A stretch of DNA of 49,975 nt. It comes from Moraxella sp. (lineage in GTDB: Bacteria > Pseudomonadota > Gammaproteobacteria > Pseudomonadales > Moraxellaceae). The notes beneath the pieces are model-generated. The model saw only the letters and a list, made by a program, of their open reading frames with translations, was not told where the DNA came from and did no database searches. Shown here piece after piece: positions 34,226 to 41,894 of the stretch. A program made the translations under genes and the position numbers. The stretch is from NCBI GenBank assembly GCA_030525705.1, contig JAUNEE010000005.1, positions 1 through 49,975 of the forward strand, written 5' to 3'. Position 1 is the stretch's first letter; each line of letters opens with the position of its first letter.

Positions 34226-34879
34226 ATGTTAGCTGAACAACACGCCCGCCGCTTACGCCAGCTTCCCCCGAAGTTTCTTAGTTTCGAGGGGACGGAGGGT
34301 GTGGGAAAAACCACCGCCATTGACGGGCTGTGCCATCTGTTTGAGGTGGCAGGCGTGTCTTATGTGCGTACCCGTGAGCCAGGGGGGAGTGAAGTGGGCG
34401 AGTTATTAAGGGGGATTTTTTTAGACCCGAAGCACCGCTTGAGTGCAGAAACAGAGCTTTTGATGTTGTTTGCTGCCAGAAATGACCATTTAAATCAGCG
34501 GATTTTACCTGCGTTGGCGGCGGGAAACTGGGTGATTTGTGACCGTTTTTTGGATTCTACGGTGGCGTATCAAGGCTTCGGACGGTATCATGGCGATGGA
34601 GATAAACTAAAAAAAATCGCCCTTTTGGCGGATAACTTCGTCCAAAAACTGCCAGATGTGTCGTTTTGGCTGGATTTGCCCATAGAAGTGGGTATGGCAC
34701 GTGCCAAGGCAAGAAGCGAGGCAGATCGCATGGAAAAAGAAGCGGTGGCGTTTTTTGAGCGGGTGTCTGAAGGGTTTTTGCGTCAGCATGAAGCTGACCC
34801 ACAGCGTTTAAGAAGAATCGATGCGACAGGCGAGAGAGAAGCGGTGCTTGGGCGGATTGTCTCAGCGTTGCTGGTGTGA
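34226..34879 (+). CDS. tmk: Thymidylate kinase
   Basis: A 217-residue dTMP kinase. The P-loop is EGTEGVGKTT, the DR-X substrate motif TREPGGSEVGELLR, and CDRFLDSTVAYQG holds the DR(Y/F) motif. The LID region around ARSEADRMEKE supplies the arginines of the type II enzyme. The ATG at 34226 is preferred over 34220 because AGGA lies six bases before it; at 34220 the site would touch the codon. It is coupled with mltG. Confidence 0.93.
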   Translation: MLAEQHARRLRQLPPKFLSFEGTEGVGKTTAIDGLCHLFEVAGVSYVRTREPGGSEVGELLRGIFLDPKHRLSAETELLMLFAARNDHLNQRILPALAAGNWVICDRFLDSTVAYQGFGRYHGDGDKLKKIALLADNFVQKLPDVSFWLDLPIEVGMARAKARSEADRMEKEAVAFFERVSEGFLRQHEADPQRLRRIDATGEREAVLGRIVSALLV

Positions 34880-35223
34880 GTTTTGGCTTTATGGGCTGTG
34901 AAAAAACTCTGCGGTTTTGGATTTTATGTTATGCTATTATAAATTTTCGGGACGGGGCGTCTTTATTTATCAAGTCATAAAAATCAAAGTCACTAAAATT
35001 CAAGCCCATAAAAGCACAGCCAAGAACCAAGTAGGGGTTTATGGCTGTGACTAAAAAAATGGCGACGGTGCTGCGGGATTTTTTAGAATGCCAAGCAAGA
35101 CAAATAAACCCCTATCCAAGCCATGAAAAAATATGTTAAACTACAGCAGATTTCGGTGATGGGAGCTGTCACCGATGAGGACTTAATCGGGGCGAGATGC
35201 CCGTTTTTAATGAAGGTTGTCAG
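34880..35223 (+). promoter_or_regulatory. 344-bp tmk-dapA gap with nested inverted repeats and terminator-like hairpins
   Basis: Inverted repeats nest here: CACAGCCA (35015-35022)/TGGCTGTG (35042-35049), and TAGGGGTTTAT (35032-35042)/ATAAACCCCTA (35104-35114). They share bases at 35042 and so compete. Nearer dapA, TCGGTGA/TCACCGA (about 35153-35175) forms a stem, followed by GGGC/GCCC and TTTTT (35189-35208), which looks like a terminator 15 nt before the start. Lysine riboswitch landmarks are not visible. This could be an attenuated dapA leader; trigger unknown. Confidence 0.35.
35041..35139 (+). CDS. Possible 32-residue small ORF before dapA
   Basis: ATG at 35041 to TAA at 35137-35139, preceded by AGGGG at about five bases. 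The peptide starts MAVTKKMATVLRDFLECQ and contains one more Cys near the end. It lies within overlapping inverted repeats, so it may be a leader peptide or simply chance. No relatives recognised. Confidence 0.2.
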   Translation: MAVTKKMATVLRDFLECQARQINPYPSHEKIC

Positions 35224-36129
35224 ATGTCAGACAAATATGCCGAGATAAAACAGCGTCTTAAAGGCTCAATCACCGCCTTGGTGACGCCCATGCATCCTGA
35301 TGGGTTGGTGGATTATGAGCGACTGGCGAGCTTGATTGATTGGCAGATTAGTGAAGGCACGCATGGCTTGGTTGCGGCAGGCACGACAGGTGAGGCTGCC
35401 ACTTTGTCCATGAAAGAGCATGGCGATGTCATCGAGTTTTTTGTGAAACAAGTGGCAGGGCGTGTGCCAGTCATTGCTGGGACGGGGGCGAATAACACCC
35501 GAGAGGCGATAGAGCTTACCAGTCATGCCAAGGCAGTCGGGGCGGACGCTTGTTTGCTTGTTGTGCCTTATTATAATAAACCCACGCAAGAGGGAATGTT
35601 TTGGCATTATAAGACCATCAGCGAGGCGGTGGACATCCCGCAGATTCTCTACAACGTCCCAGGGCGTACCGTGGTGGATATGCAAGAAGACACCGTCGAC
35701 CGCTTGGCGGATTTTGAGAATATCATCGCCATTAAAGACGCCACGGGCAGTCTTGAGCGTGGCAAAAGCCTCATCGAGCGTGTGGGCGACCGCATGATTG
35801 TGCTGTCGGGGGACGACCCGACCGCCCTTGAGTTGGTGAGATTGGGTGCAAAAGGCAATATCTCTGTCACCTCGAATGTCGCCCCTTTTGCGATGAGTCA
35901 GGTCTTTGAGCTGGCATTAGATGGCAAGTTCGATGAGGCATTGCTCATTCACGAGGGGATTTGTCATTTGCATAAAGACTTATTCGTGGAGTCCAGTCCG
36001 CAGCCTGTGAAGTATGCTTTGCACCAGATGAGCAAGATTGACACGGGCATTCGTTTGCCTTTGGTGTGGCTGTCTGAGGCGAACCGTGGCTTGATTGAAG
36101 ACAGTTTAAGACGGGCGCAGTTGCTATAA
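35224..36129 (+). CDS. dapA: 4-hydroxy-tetrahydrodipicolinate synthase
   Basis: A 301-residue class I aldolase condensing pyruvate and aspartate semialdehyde in the lysine/diaminopimelate pathway. KGSITALVTPMHPDG is the usual N-terminus. TTGEAATLS binds pyruvate, YYNKPTQEGMFWHY holds the catalytic Tyr, NVPGRTVVDM follows, and the Schiff-base Lys lies in IIAIKDATG. The ATG at 35224 follows AAGG; the frame opens nine codons earlier without family sequence. The order dapA, lipoprotein, purC is the gammaproteobacterial arrangement. Confidence 0.96.
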   Translation: MSDKYAEIKQRLKGSITALVTPMHPDGLVDYERLASLIDWQISEGTHGLVAAGTTGEAATLSMKEHGDVIEFFVKQVAGRVPVIAGTGANNTREAIELTSHAKAVGADACLLVVPYYNKPTQEGMFWHYKTISEAVDIPQILYNVPGRTVVDMQEDTVDRLADFENIIAIKDATGSLERGKSLIERVGDRMIVLSGDDPTALELVRLGAKGNISVTSNVAPFAMSQVFELALDGKFDEALLIHEGICHLHKDLFVESSPQPVKYALHQMSKIDTGIRLPLVWLSEANRGLIEDSLRRAQLL

Positions 36130-36157
36130 GTCTAAGTTTAGTTTCGAGTATGAGTCT

Positions 36158-36436
36158 ATGATGAACCAATTTTTTAAAGCAGGCGTGCTGTGTTTGACGG
36201 TGATGGTGACGGTAACAGGCTGTCAGAATGTGAAGTCTTTGCTTGCCAAGCGAGATAACGGAAGCTTGGATTACACCCAAGCCCAAAAGCTGCCACCCAT
36301 TAAGCTGCCTGCCACCCAGCCTGCTGCCCCTTTTACGCCTTTATATGACGTGCCGACTGTGACTGAGGCGCAGCCGCTCACCAACGACAGTGGCAAACAG
36401 TATAAACTGCCTGCACCGCCTAAGCTTGTGCGTTAA
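36158..36436 (+). CDS. Short BamC-like (NlpB/DapX) lipoprotein
   Basis: A 92-residue lipoprotein. The signal peptide ends VTVTGC (Cys 22). The mature 71 residues are Pro/Leu-rich and unstructured in appearance: SLDYTQAQKLPPIKLPA, then PLYDVPTV and KQYKLPAPPKL. Position between dapA and purC, and the pattern LDY...LPPI.LPA...Y..P, match the N-terminal extended region of BamC, the part that lies along BamD. Both helix-grip domains of BamC (over 200 residues) are missing, and the gene ends cleanly 15 bp before purC. It could be a natural minimal BamC or an unrelated lipoprotein in the same slot. Confidence 0.65.
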   Translation: MMNQFFKAGVLCLTVMVTVTGCQNVKSLLAKRDNGSLDYTQAQKLPPIKLPATQPAAPFTPLYDVPTVTEAQPLTNDSGKQYKLPAPPKLVR

Positions 36437-36451
36437 TTCTTAAGGATTTTT

Positions 36452-37171
36452 ATGAGCATCGAAAAACAAGACCTAATTTATAAAGGCAAAGCCAAATCCG
36501 TCTATAAAACCGACAATCCCGATTATTTGATTTTGCATTTTAGAAATGACGCATCTGCCTTTAATGGCGAGAAAATCGCCCAGCTGGACAGAAAAGGTAA
36601 GGTAAATAACCGCTTTAATACCTTTATTATGCAAAAGCTTGCTGAGGCAGGCATTGAGACGCATTATGAGCGTCAGCTGTCTGATGATGAAGTTTTGGTT
36701 AAACACCTAAAAATGATTCCTGTCGAGTGCGTGGTGCGTAACTATGCGGCAGGCGGTCTCATGAAACGCCTTGGTTTGGCGGAAGGTTTGCCGCTTTTGC
36801 CACCGACTTATGAGCTGTTTTATAAAGATGACAAACTGGGCGACCCCATGCTTGCTCCGTCAACGGCTATCGCTTTGGGCTATGCCACTGCAGATGAGCT
36901 TGAGCAAATGCACGCTTTGACGCATAAAGTAAATGATGTTTTGACCAAGCTGTTCGATGAGGGCGGGTTGATGTTGGTGGACTTTAAGCTTGAGTTCGGT
37001 CTGTTTCAGGGACGTGTGGTGCTGGGCGATGAATTCTCGCCAGATGGCTGCCGCCTGTGGGACAAAGAAACTAGAAAGAAACTGGACAAAGATCGCTTCC
37101 GTCAAGGTCTGGGCGATGTTGTTGAGGGTTATGAAGAAGTCGCAAGACGTATTGGCGTACCTTTAGACTAA
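36452..37171 (+). CDS. purC: Phosphoribosylaminoimidazole-succinocarboxamide synthase
   Basis: A 239-residue SAICAR synthetase, step 8 of purine synthesis. The N-terminus [20 protein letters not shown] is the ATP-binding start. [19 protein letters not shown] and [11 protein letters not shown] with [12 protein letters not shown] are the two family signatures. Length is normal. AAGGA lies before the ATG. It is followed by a strong hairpin. Confidence 0.96.
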   Translation: MSIEKQDLIYKGKAKSVYKTDNPDYLILHFRNDASAFNGEKIAQLDRKGKVNNRFNTFIMQKLAEAGIETHYERQLSDDEVLVKHLKMIPVECVVRNYAAGGLMKRLGLAEGLPLLPPTYELFYKDDKLGDPMLAPSTAIALGYATADELEQMHALTHKVNDVLTKLFDEGGLMLVDFKLEFGLFQGRVVLGDEFSPDGCRLWDKETRKKLDKDRFRQGLGDVVEGYEEVARRIGVPLD

Positions 37172-37247
37172 GCGTTCCAACTTGTGCTTGAGGGATTTAA
37201 GCTTAAGCAAAAAACAGTTAAATGCACTGTACCGCATTTTGATGACC

Positions 37248-37278
37248 ATCAAAAGCCCATGAACTATGGGCTTTTGAT
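37248..37278 (+). terminator. Terminator after purC
   Basis: ATCAAAAGCCCAT (37248-37260) pairs perfectly with ATGGGCTTTTGAT (37266-37278) around GAACT. The T tract is within the arm. Confidence 0.75.
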
Positions 37279-37298
37279 TTATCGATGAGAGTTTTTTT

Positions 37299-37631
37299 AT
37301 GTATTTTCAAATGTATAAAATCGTCACTTATGTTCCAGAGGCGAGCCTAGAAGACGTGAAAGCGGCGATGTTCGCTGCGGGGGCGGGGCATTTTGGTAAT
37401 TATGGCGAATGCAGCTGGCAGACCTTGGGGACGGGGCAGTTTCGTCCGCTGGAGGGGGCAAATCCAAGCATCGGTGCAGTTGGTGAGTTGACACGACTGG
37501 TGGAGTGGAAGCTTGAGATGATTGTCCCTGAGAATAAGCTGTGCGATGTGGTGCGTGCCTATAAAGACGCCCACCCTTATGAAGCACCTGCTTATGAGGT
37601 GTATCAGACGGTCGATGTCGAGGATTATTAG
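37299..37631 (+). CDS. NIF3-insert-domain/YqfO-like protein
   Basis: A 110-residue protein of the small family related to the CutA/PII-like insert domain of NIF3 (YqfO) proteins, found free-standing in many proteobacteria. Key stretches are YKIVTYVPEASLEDVKAAMF, GAGHFGNYGECSWQTLGTGQFRP split by conserved Gly and Cys, and DAHPYEAPAYEVYQ near the end. Function is unknown; NIF3 relatives are metal-binding. The last base of its TAG stop belongs to the mobile element inserted directly at the stop, so the original stop was most likely TAA. Confidence 0.8.
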   Translation: MYFQMYKIVTYVPEASLEDVKAAMFAAGAGHFGNYGECSWQTLGTGQFRPLEGANPSIGAVGELTRLVEWKLEMIVPENKLCDVVRAYKDAHPYEAPAYEVYQTVDVEDY

Positions 37632-37756
37632 ACCTCCTGCAAAACCCCAAAGTGAAAGAAAACCGCTCAAAGTGAGCTTGTCGAACCGCCACGGTTTTCC
37701 GCCACCTGCAGGCATAGCTTAAGGGCGAATGGAAGAACCTAGTTTTGCAGGAAGTC
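37631..37756. mobile_element. 126-bp MITE-like element with target duplication
   Basis: The ends GACCTCCTGCAAAAC (37631-37645) and GTTTTGCAGGAAGTC (37742-37756) are inverted repeats with one mismatch in 15. They are flanked by direct TATTA (37626-37630 and 37757-37761), a 5-bp target duplication. The interior has a further inverted repeat GAAAACCG (37658-37665)/CGGTTTTC (37692-37699) and no ORF. The ends recall IS5-type termini, an inference. The element lies exactly at the stop codon of the upstream gene and before its terminator. Confidence 0.75.
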
Positions 37757-37763
37757 TATTAAG

Positions 37764-37796
37764 AAAAAAGAACAGTCTGTGTGGCTGTTCTTTTTT
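37764..37796. terminator. Bidirectional terminator between the NIF3-like gene and coaX
   Basis: AAAAAAGAACAG (37764-37775) pairs with CTGTTCTTTTTT (37785-37796) around a 9-nt loop, serving both converging genes. Confidence 0.9.
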
Positions 37797-37801
37797 GTTT
37801 G

Positions 37802-38515
37802 TTAGGCTTGAAAGTATCGTTGTAGTCCTTTTAGGAGTAAGTTTTCATCGATACGCACGTCAGATAAGTGCGGTAGAAGCAATCTTGCACCGCCACCTGT
37901 CAGCGTGGTGGCGAAGCTTCGGTGGTGGTTTTGGATAAGCGTCACCGCCCCGACAATGCCGAATAGCACGCCATGATTCACCGCATCAAAGGTGGTCTGC
38001 CCAAGCCCAATGCTGTCAAATTTCCCCGCCTTGACCTCAATCTGGTGCGTCCCTGCGTAGAGGGCGTGTCTTTGCATATAGGCATTTGGTAGGATATAGC
38101 CACCTAAATGAACGCCCGTGTCGATGACATCAATGGTCAGTGCAGTGCCGCAGCCGATAATGCACTGCTTGCCACCATCAACCGCCCCGAGCATTTGTAG
38201 CCATCTGTCCACCCCAAGTTCACGGGGGTTGTAGTGGCTTTTTAGGTCGGGGTGGTTGGCATCAACTTTGGCGAATTCAAAGGGGACGCCAAGCTGGGTC
38301 AGGGTTTCGCTGATTTTTTGGTTGATTTTATCGCCAAGGACGCTTGAGATACCAACGAACTTCGGCTCAAAGCTTGCCAACGTCCCCAACAGCCCAAGCA
38401 AAAGCTCGTTCGGAGCTTTTAGGTGTTCACGGGCGTCATGGGTGATGATGTCGGTGCCATCGATGAGCCAGTATTTTAGGCGGGTATTGCCAAGGTCGAG
38501 CCAGAGTTTTTTCAT
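37802..38515 (-). CDS. coaX: Type III pantothenate kinase
   Basis: A 237-residue ASKHA-fold kinase catalysing the first step of CoA synthesis. The N-terminal WLDLGNTRLKYWLIDG is the phosphate-binding motif. NPRELGVDRWLQMLGA carries the G-V-D-R motif, and CIIGCGTALTIDVI is the second phosphate motif. The C-terminal TGGGARLLLPHL completes the fold. It overlaps birA by four bases on the same strand, the familiar birA-coaX pair, and is followed by a strong terminator. Confidence 0.94.
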   Translation of the reverse strand: MKKLWLDLGNTRLKYWLIDGTDIITHDAREHLKAPNELLLGLLGTLASFEPKFVGISSVLGDKINQKISETLTQLGVPFEFAKVDANHPDLKSHYNPRELGVDRWLQMLGAVDGGKQCIIGCGTALTIDVIDTGVHLGGYILPNAYMQRHALYAGTHQIEVKAGKFDSIGLGQTTFDAVNHGVLFGIVGAVTLIQNHHRSFATTLTGGGARLLLPHLSDVRIDENLLLKGLQRYFQA

Positions 38516-39492
38516 GAATTTTCCTTAAAAGGACTGCAGGTCAGGTCGTGTGATTGGGGGTAGTTTGGGCGTTTTGCCATGCCTGCAAAAACAGGGGTGG
38601 TGTGCCCGTCATTGTCTAACAGCAGTTCACCTGTTTTGCCGATGCCTATGCAGACGCCCTCGGTATGAATGTCGGTGGTGTTGTTTTGGATAAAAATTTG
38701 CACCTGTTTGTTATGAAGCAGGTGGGCATGGTTAAAGGCGGTGATAAAGTCCGTTAGGGCGGTGGGGTTAAAAAGTGAGTTGCACTGCATGACGGCAGTT
38801 AAAAGAGCGTTGGTCATCGGGGTGTAGAGTGCATGGGCGGACAAAGTGGAGGCGTCTGTTTGTGATGAGTTTATCGAATGATAAAAGGCTGTTTCATTTT
38901 CTGCCGTCATCTTAGGGCGAGCAAAATCACTTAAATCGTTATTGGGAATTAACGCTTTTAAGCACGTCGCTTGATACAGTCCATCTTTAATTTCTGGCGA
39001 ATGATTGACATTTAAGCCAACCCCAATCACGACACCCGCCAGCGTGTTTTTTTCGTCATATTTTTTAAAGGCAGGCTCGATTAAAATCCCTGCCAGTTTT
39101 TTAAATCCGTCCGCTGCGTCATAGCCGATGTCATTCGCCCATTTGACGCCGATGGGGGGCAGGGCGGATTTTTTTCTGGCTGTATTGAGCGTTTTTATGA
39201 TGGGCAAATCCAAAAGCGACAGACCCACCGCTAAAGACAGCAGCCCAGACAGCGTATGCAGTTGATACGCCTTTTTTCCGAGTGGTACGTATAAGCTTAA
39301 AAAAACGTTATCCGCACCGCTGACCCACGTCCGTCCGTGCTGTCCACGCCCTGCCGTCTGGTGGTCGGCGGTGTATAAATGGTGGGTGCTGTGGTCGAGC
39401 GTGCCGCCTGCGATGGCATGGATTAGCTCGGTATTGGTACTGCCAATCCGCTCAAAATGGCGGTGCGTAACCGTACTTAAAAAATGAGACAT
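38512..39492 (-). CDS. birA: Biotin-[acetyl-CoA carboxylase] ligase, monofunctional type
   Basis: A 326-residue biotin protein ligase. The biotinyl-AMP loop is AGRGQHGRTW, followed by GVKWANDIGY (KWxND) and GVVIGVGLNVNHS. The protein starts directly with the catalytic domain (HFERIGSTNTELIH), with no N-terminal winged helix, so it should not repress biotin genes. A poorly conserved insert of about 60 residues (near 185-240) makes it longer than minimal ligases. It is the promoter-proximal gene of the birA-coaX pair and diverges from the TauE-type gene. Confidence 0.92.
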   Translation of the reverse strand: MSHFLSTVTHRHFERIGSTNTELIHAIAGGTLDHSTHHLYTADHQTAGRGQHGRTWVSGADNVFLSLYVPLGKKAYQLHTLSGLLSLAVGLSLLDLPIIKTLNTARKKSALPPIGVKWANDIGYDAADGFKKLAGILIEPAFKKYDEKNTLAGVVIGVGLNVNHSPEIKDGLYQATCLKALIPNNDLSDFARPKMTAENETAFYHSINSSQTDASTLSAHALYTPMTNALLTAVMQCNSLFNPTALTDFITAFNHAHLLHNKQVQIFIQNNTTDIHTEGVCIGIGKTGELLLDNDGHTTPVFAGMAKRPNYPQSHDLTCSPFKENS

Positions 39493-39597
39493 AAAGTTAA
39501 GTTTTATGAAAAATTGGGCTATAATAGCACAAATTTGTCATCAGTGATTTAAAAAAGCACGGCTTGGGCTTTTTTATTAAATAAAAGGAATGCGTCA

Positions 39598-40407
39598 ATG
39601 ATGTATTTGTGGTTTGTGATTGCAGGCACATTCGCAGGGGTCTGTGCAGGGCTGTTTGGGGTGGGCGGTGGGCTTATCATCGTGCCTGCGTTGGTGTGGA
39701 TTTTAGGGGCGTACGGCTTTCCTAGTGAGATTATTCCGCACGTGGCAGTCGGTACGGCACTGGCGACCATTATTTTAACCTCCATCAGCTCCATGACTGC
39801 CCATAATAAAAAAGGCGGGGTGCGTTGGGAGGTGTTTAAAAACTTGACTTATGGGCTGGTGCTTGGGGCGTTGTTTGGGGCATGGGTGGCAACGCTCATT
39901 CACGGGCAGTATTTGCAAGGTCTCATCGGCGTCTTTGCTATTTTAATGTCCATACAAATGTTCATGAAAAAAGCAGGCGAGAACATCAAGCCCCTACCCA
40001 GCCCGATGAGTCAAAGCGTGGCGGGTGGTGTGATTGGTATGGCGTCTGCGATTTTTGGGATTGGGGGCGGTAGTCTGAACGTTCCTTATTTGACGCACGC
40101 AGGACTGCCGATTAAGCAAGCGGTCGGCACTTCGGCGGCGTGTGGTTTGCCGATTGCCATCGCTGGGGCGGTGGGGTTTATGTGGTTCGGTCAGGGCTAT
40201 GTGGCGAATATGAGCGAGCCTGTCCGTGGCTTGGTGGGTTTTGTGCATTTGCCTGCCTTTATCGCCATCAGTGCGGCAAGTTTTATCACCGCCAAACTTG
40301 GAGCGAAAATCGCCCATAAACTGCCTGCCGACACCCTAAAAAAGGCTTTCGCTTGTCTGCTTTTGGTGGTCGGCTGTCAGTTAATCTATAAATCTGTGCT
40401 TGGCTAA
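39598..40407 (+). CDS. TauE/SafE-family membrane permease
   Basis: A 269-residue protein with about eight membrane helices in two repeats. Each repeat opens with a Gly-rich turn, GLFGVGGGLIIVPALVW and AIFGIGGGSLNVPYLTH, the mark of the family. Members export sulfite, sulfoacetate and other small anions. No sulfur-metabolism gene lies next to it, so the substrate is open. AAGGAATG lies before the ATG. It is monocistronic with a downstream terminator. Confidence 0.9.
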   Translation: MMYLWFVIAGTFAGVCAGLFGVGGGLIIVPALVWILGAYGFPSEIIPHVAVGTALATIILTSISSMTAHNKKGGVRWEVFKNLTYGLVLGALFGAWVATLIHGQYLQGLIGVFAILMSIQMFMKKAGENIKPLPSPMSQSVAGGVIGMASAIFGIGGGSLNVPYLTHAGLPIKQAVGTSAACGLPIAIAGAVGFMWFGQGYVANMSEPVRGLVGFVHLPAFIAISAASFITAKLGAKIAHKLPADTLKKAFACLLLVVGCQLIYKSVLG

Positions 40408-40425
40408 GTACTTGTTTTTTAAGAG

Positions 40426-40455
40426 AAAGGGCGGATAAAAACGCCCTTTATTATT
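40426..40455 (+). terminator. Terminator after the TauE-type gene
   Basis: AAAGGGCG (40426-40433) pairs with CGCCCTTT (40442-40449) around an 8-nt loop, followed by ATTATT. It isolates the island downstream. Confidence 0.75.
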
Positions 40456-40536
40456 CTGTGGGCGTGTGAATGGGGGATTTGAGTGATTTGTTCACAAAAG
40501 TTTACTTAAAGTTCTAAGAAGAGATACATGCCTTCC

Positions 40537-40565
40537 TTGACGGGTATTACCCCCTATGTTAGAAT
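40537..40565 (+). promoter_or_regulatory. Promoter of first precursor module
   Basis: A -35 TTGACG (40537-40542) and a -10 TAGAAT (40560-40565) have an exact 17-bp spacer. The second module has the same arrangement with TTGACA. Confidence 0.7.
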
Positions 40566-40756
40566 AAAAAATAACCACACCAAACGATGAAGCTCCTACA
40601 CATCATCATCTAGTGTGGTTATAGACCATCGGTATTAGACTGATGGTTTTTTACAGCGTTAATAAAGGAAAAAAACTTATGAAAAACCTTTCAATCCTAG
40701 CACTTGTTCTAAGTGCTACCGTAGCCATCGCCCCTGCATTTGCAGAGACGACATCT
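40557..40756 (+). repeat. Duplicated leader module, copy 1
   Basis: About 200 bp running from the -10 through the 5' UTR into the signal-peptide codons is nearly identical to 41954-42152. Differences in the untranslated part are a few bases in the T and A runs. The shared part ends abruptly just after the signal peptide, then similarity returns at the second leader. Confidence 0.92.
40571..40652 (+). promoter_or_regulatory. Structured RNA leader with terminator-like stem, copy 1
   Basis: ATAACCACAC (40571-40580) pairs with GTGTGGTTAT (40613-40622), with GATGA and TCATC able to pair inside its loop. Then ACCATCGGT (40625-40633) pairs with ACTGATGGT (40639-40647) around ATTAG and is followed by six Ts. 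The last stem is an intrinsic terminator in form, placed 27 nt before the start codon. A transcript from the promoter could end here as an RNA of about 80 nt, or read through under antitermination. Confidence 0.6.
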
Positions 40757-41167
40757 TATTCTACCACATCAAATGCAGACTTATCTAGTGGTCAAACCGC
40801 TGATTTATCTTTCGCTTTTGATAACGCAGAAAACCTACAAGCTGTCGCCATGACTGATAAAGAAATGGCAGAGACGGAGGGGGCGGCTTTGCCTTTTTTG
40901 GCGGCTACTTTATGGGGTGGTGCTGGCAGTGCTTGGTTGAATCATGGCGTAAGCTATGCATTCACTGATGAGCCTGCTTCTGTTAAGAGTACCTTATTGG
41001 CGGTGGGGGCAGGTATGGTGTCTAGAGGCTATTCCAATGAAATGCTAAAAGCCGTTGGTCAGGCGGATAAAGTTACTGAGGCTGTTATTCATGGTAATGC
41101 AGGTGCGATTTCACTGGGTACGATTGGTGTTTATGATATCAATGTTAATCAAACGCATTTAAAGTGA
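40679..41167 (+). CDS. Secreted peptide precursor 1 (Sec signal plus GA-type leader)
   Basis: A 162-residue protein. Residues 1-22 are a Sec signal peptide with AFA before the cut. Residues 23-57 are a Ser/Thr/Asp-rich spacer. Residues 58-69, MTDKEMAETEGA, resemble a double-glycine processing leader (acidic/hydrophobic spacing, final Gly-Ala). The remaining 93 residues are Gly/Ala-rich and partly hydrophobic, starting ALPFLAATLWGGAGSAW. No known toxin domain is recognised. The N-terminal 70 residues are shared with precursor 2 but the bodies differ. The secreted C39 peptidase downstream could cut after GA. The ATG at 40679 follows AAAGGAA. Confidence 0.75.
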   Translation: MKNLSILALVLSATVAIAPAFAETTSYSTTSNADLSSGQTADLSFAFDNAENLQAVAMTDKEMAETEGAALPFLAATLWGGAGSAWLNHGVSYAFTDEPASVKSTLLAVGAGMVSRGYSNEMLKAVGQADKVTEAVIHGNAGAISLGTIGVYDINVNQTHLK

Positions 41168-41201
41168 TGAATGTCGCATCTAGATGGAGATGAGCTATTT
41201 A

Positions 41202-41232
41202 CTAGGCAGTTGATGGCTTATCAACTGCCTAG
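41202..41232 (+). repeat. Perfect 13-bp inverted repeat, copy 2 of dispersed hairpin
   Basis: CTAGGCAGTTGAT (41202-41214) pairs with ATCAACTGCCTAG (41220-41232) around GGCTT. A close relative lies at 29246-29271. TATAAT at 41235-41240 follows directly, so the hairpin may terminate the precursor message, overlap a promoter for the next gene, or both. Confidence 0.65.
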
Positions 41233-41261
41233 CGTATAATGTATAAAACAGAGGGGTGTTT

Positions 41262-41879
41262 ATGCAGGGCAATAATATTATTTCAGTTTTAACAAATACA
41301 GCAGCAGGGATAGTGATTGGAGAAGTTGCAGGGACTTTGGCGAAAGAAGACAAAGTGATACGCATACCGTTTTTTATACTGTATGCTTTGTGCTTTACTG
41401 CGATATATACGGTGGGTGCTGTGTTTTTTGTGTTGGTTTATTTGGCAAAAGGGTTTTTCGTGCCTTGGCTTGGACTGGCTGTGGCGGTGATGGCGATGAG
41501 TTTTTCGGTGGTTGCAGTTTTATTTGTCTTAAATCAGCTAAAACGGCTAAAAAATAAATCCAAACAGAAAGCAAAAATAAATGAAGCAGAGGTGGAAGCC
41601 AAGCCATCTTGGGCGACTGCCAGCACTTCTATGATATTTCAAGAAATTCTGCGTACGATGATGGGCAGGGGGAGGACATTTTCCGTGCCGTTTTTTGTGG
41701 TATATGCGTTTTGTTTTGCTGTGGTTTATAAGGCGGGCTTTTTGTTGTGGCTTGCTCTCTTGGGCGCGGGGCAAGCTTTGCCGTGGTGGTGGCTTACGGC
41801 AACGGCGATGACGGTCAGCGTATCATCAGCGCTTTTGGTAACTTTTTCTGATAAGTTTGACGACTTTTCACGGCGTTGA
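41262..41879 (+). CDS. Four-helix membrane protein with internal duplication (possible immunity protein)
   Basis: A 205-residue inner-membrane protein made of two similar two-helix units joined by a charged Lys/Glu linker. IRIPFFILYALCFTAIYTVG in the first unit corresponds to FSVPFFVVYAFCFAVVYKAG in the second. Each is followed by a second helix, then a basic or acidic tail. The ATG at 41262 follows AGAGGGG; a GTG two codons upstream is possible. It lies right after precursor 1, the place expected of an immunity gene. The role is inference from position and topology; family not recognised. Confidence 0.7.
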   Translation: MQGNNIISVLTNTAAGIVIGEVAGTLAKEDKVIRIPFFILYALCFTAIYTVGAVFFVLVYLAKGFFVPWLGLAVAVMAMSFSVVAVLFVLNQLKRLKNKSKQKAKINEAEVEAKPSWATASTSMIFQEILRTMMGRGRTFSVPFFVVYAFCFAVVYKAGFLLWLALLGAGQALPWWWLTATAMTVSVSSALLVTFSDKFDDFSRR

Positions 41880-41894
41880 ATCAAGAGAAGGTTT

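Noticed and set aside
35140-35223. Lysine riboswitch before dapA
   Set aside because: The conserved core words of the lysine riboswitch are not visible and the structured part is too short.
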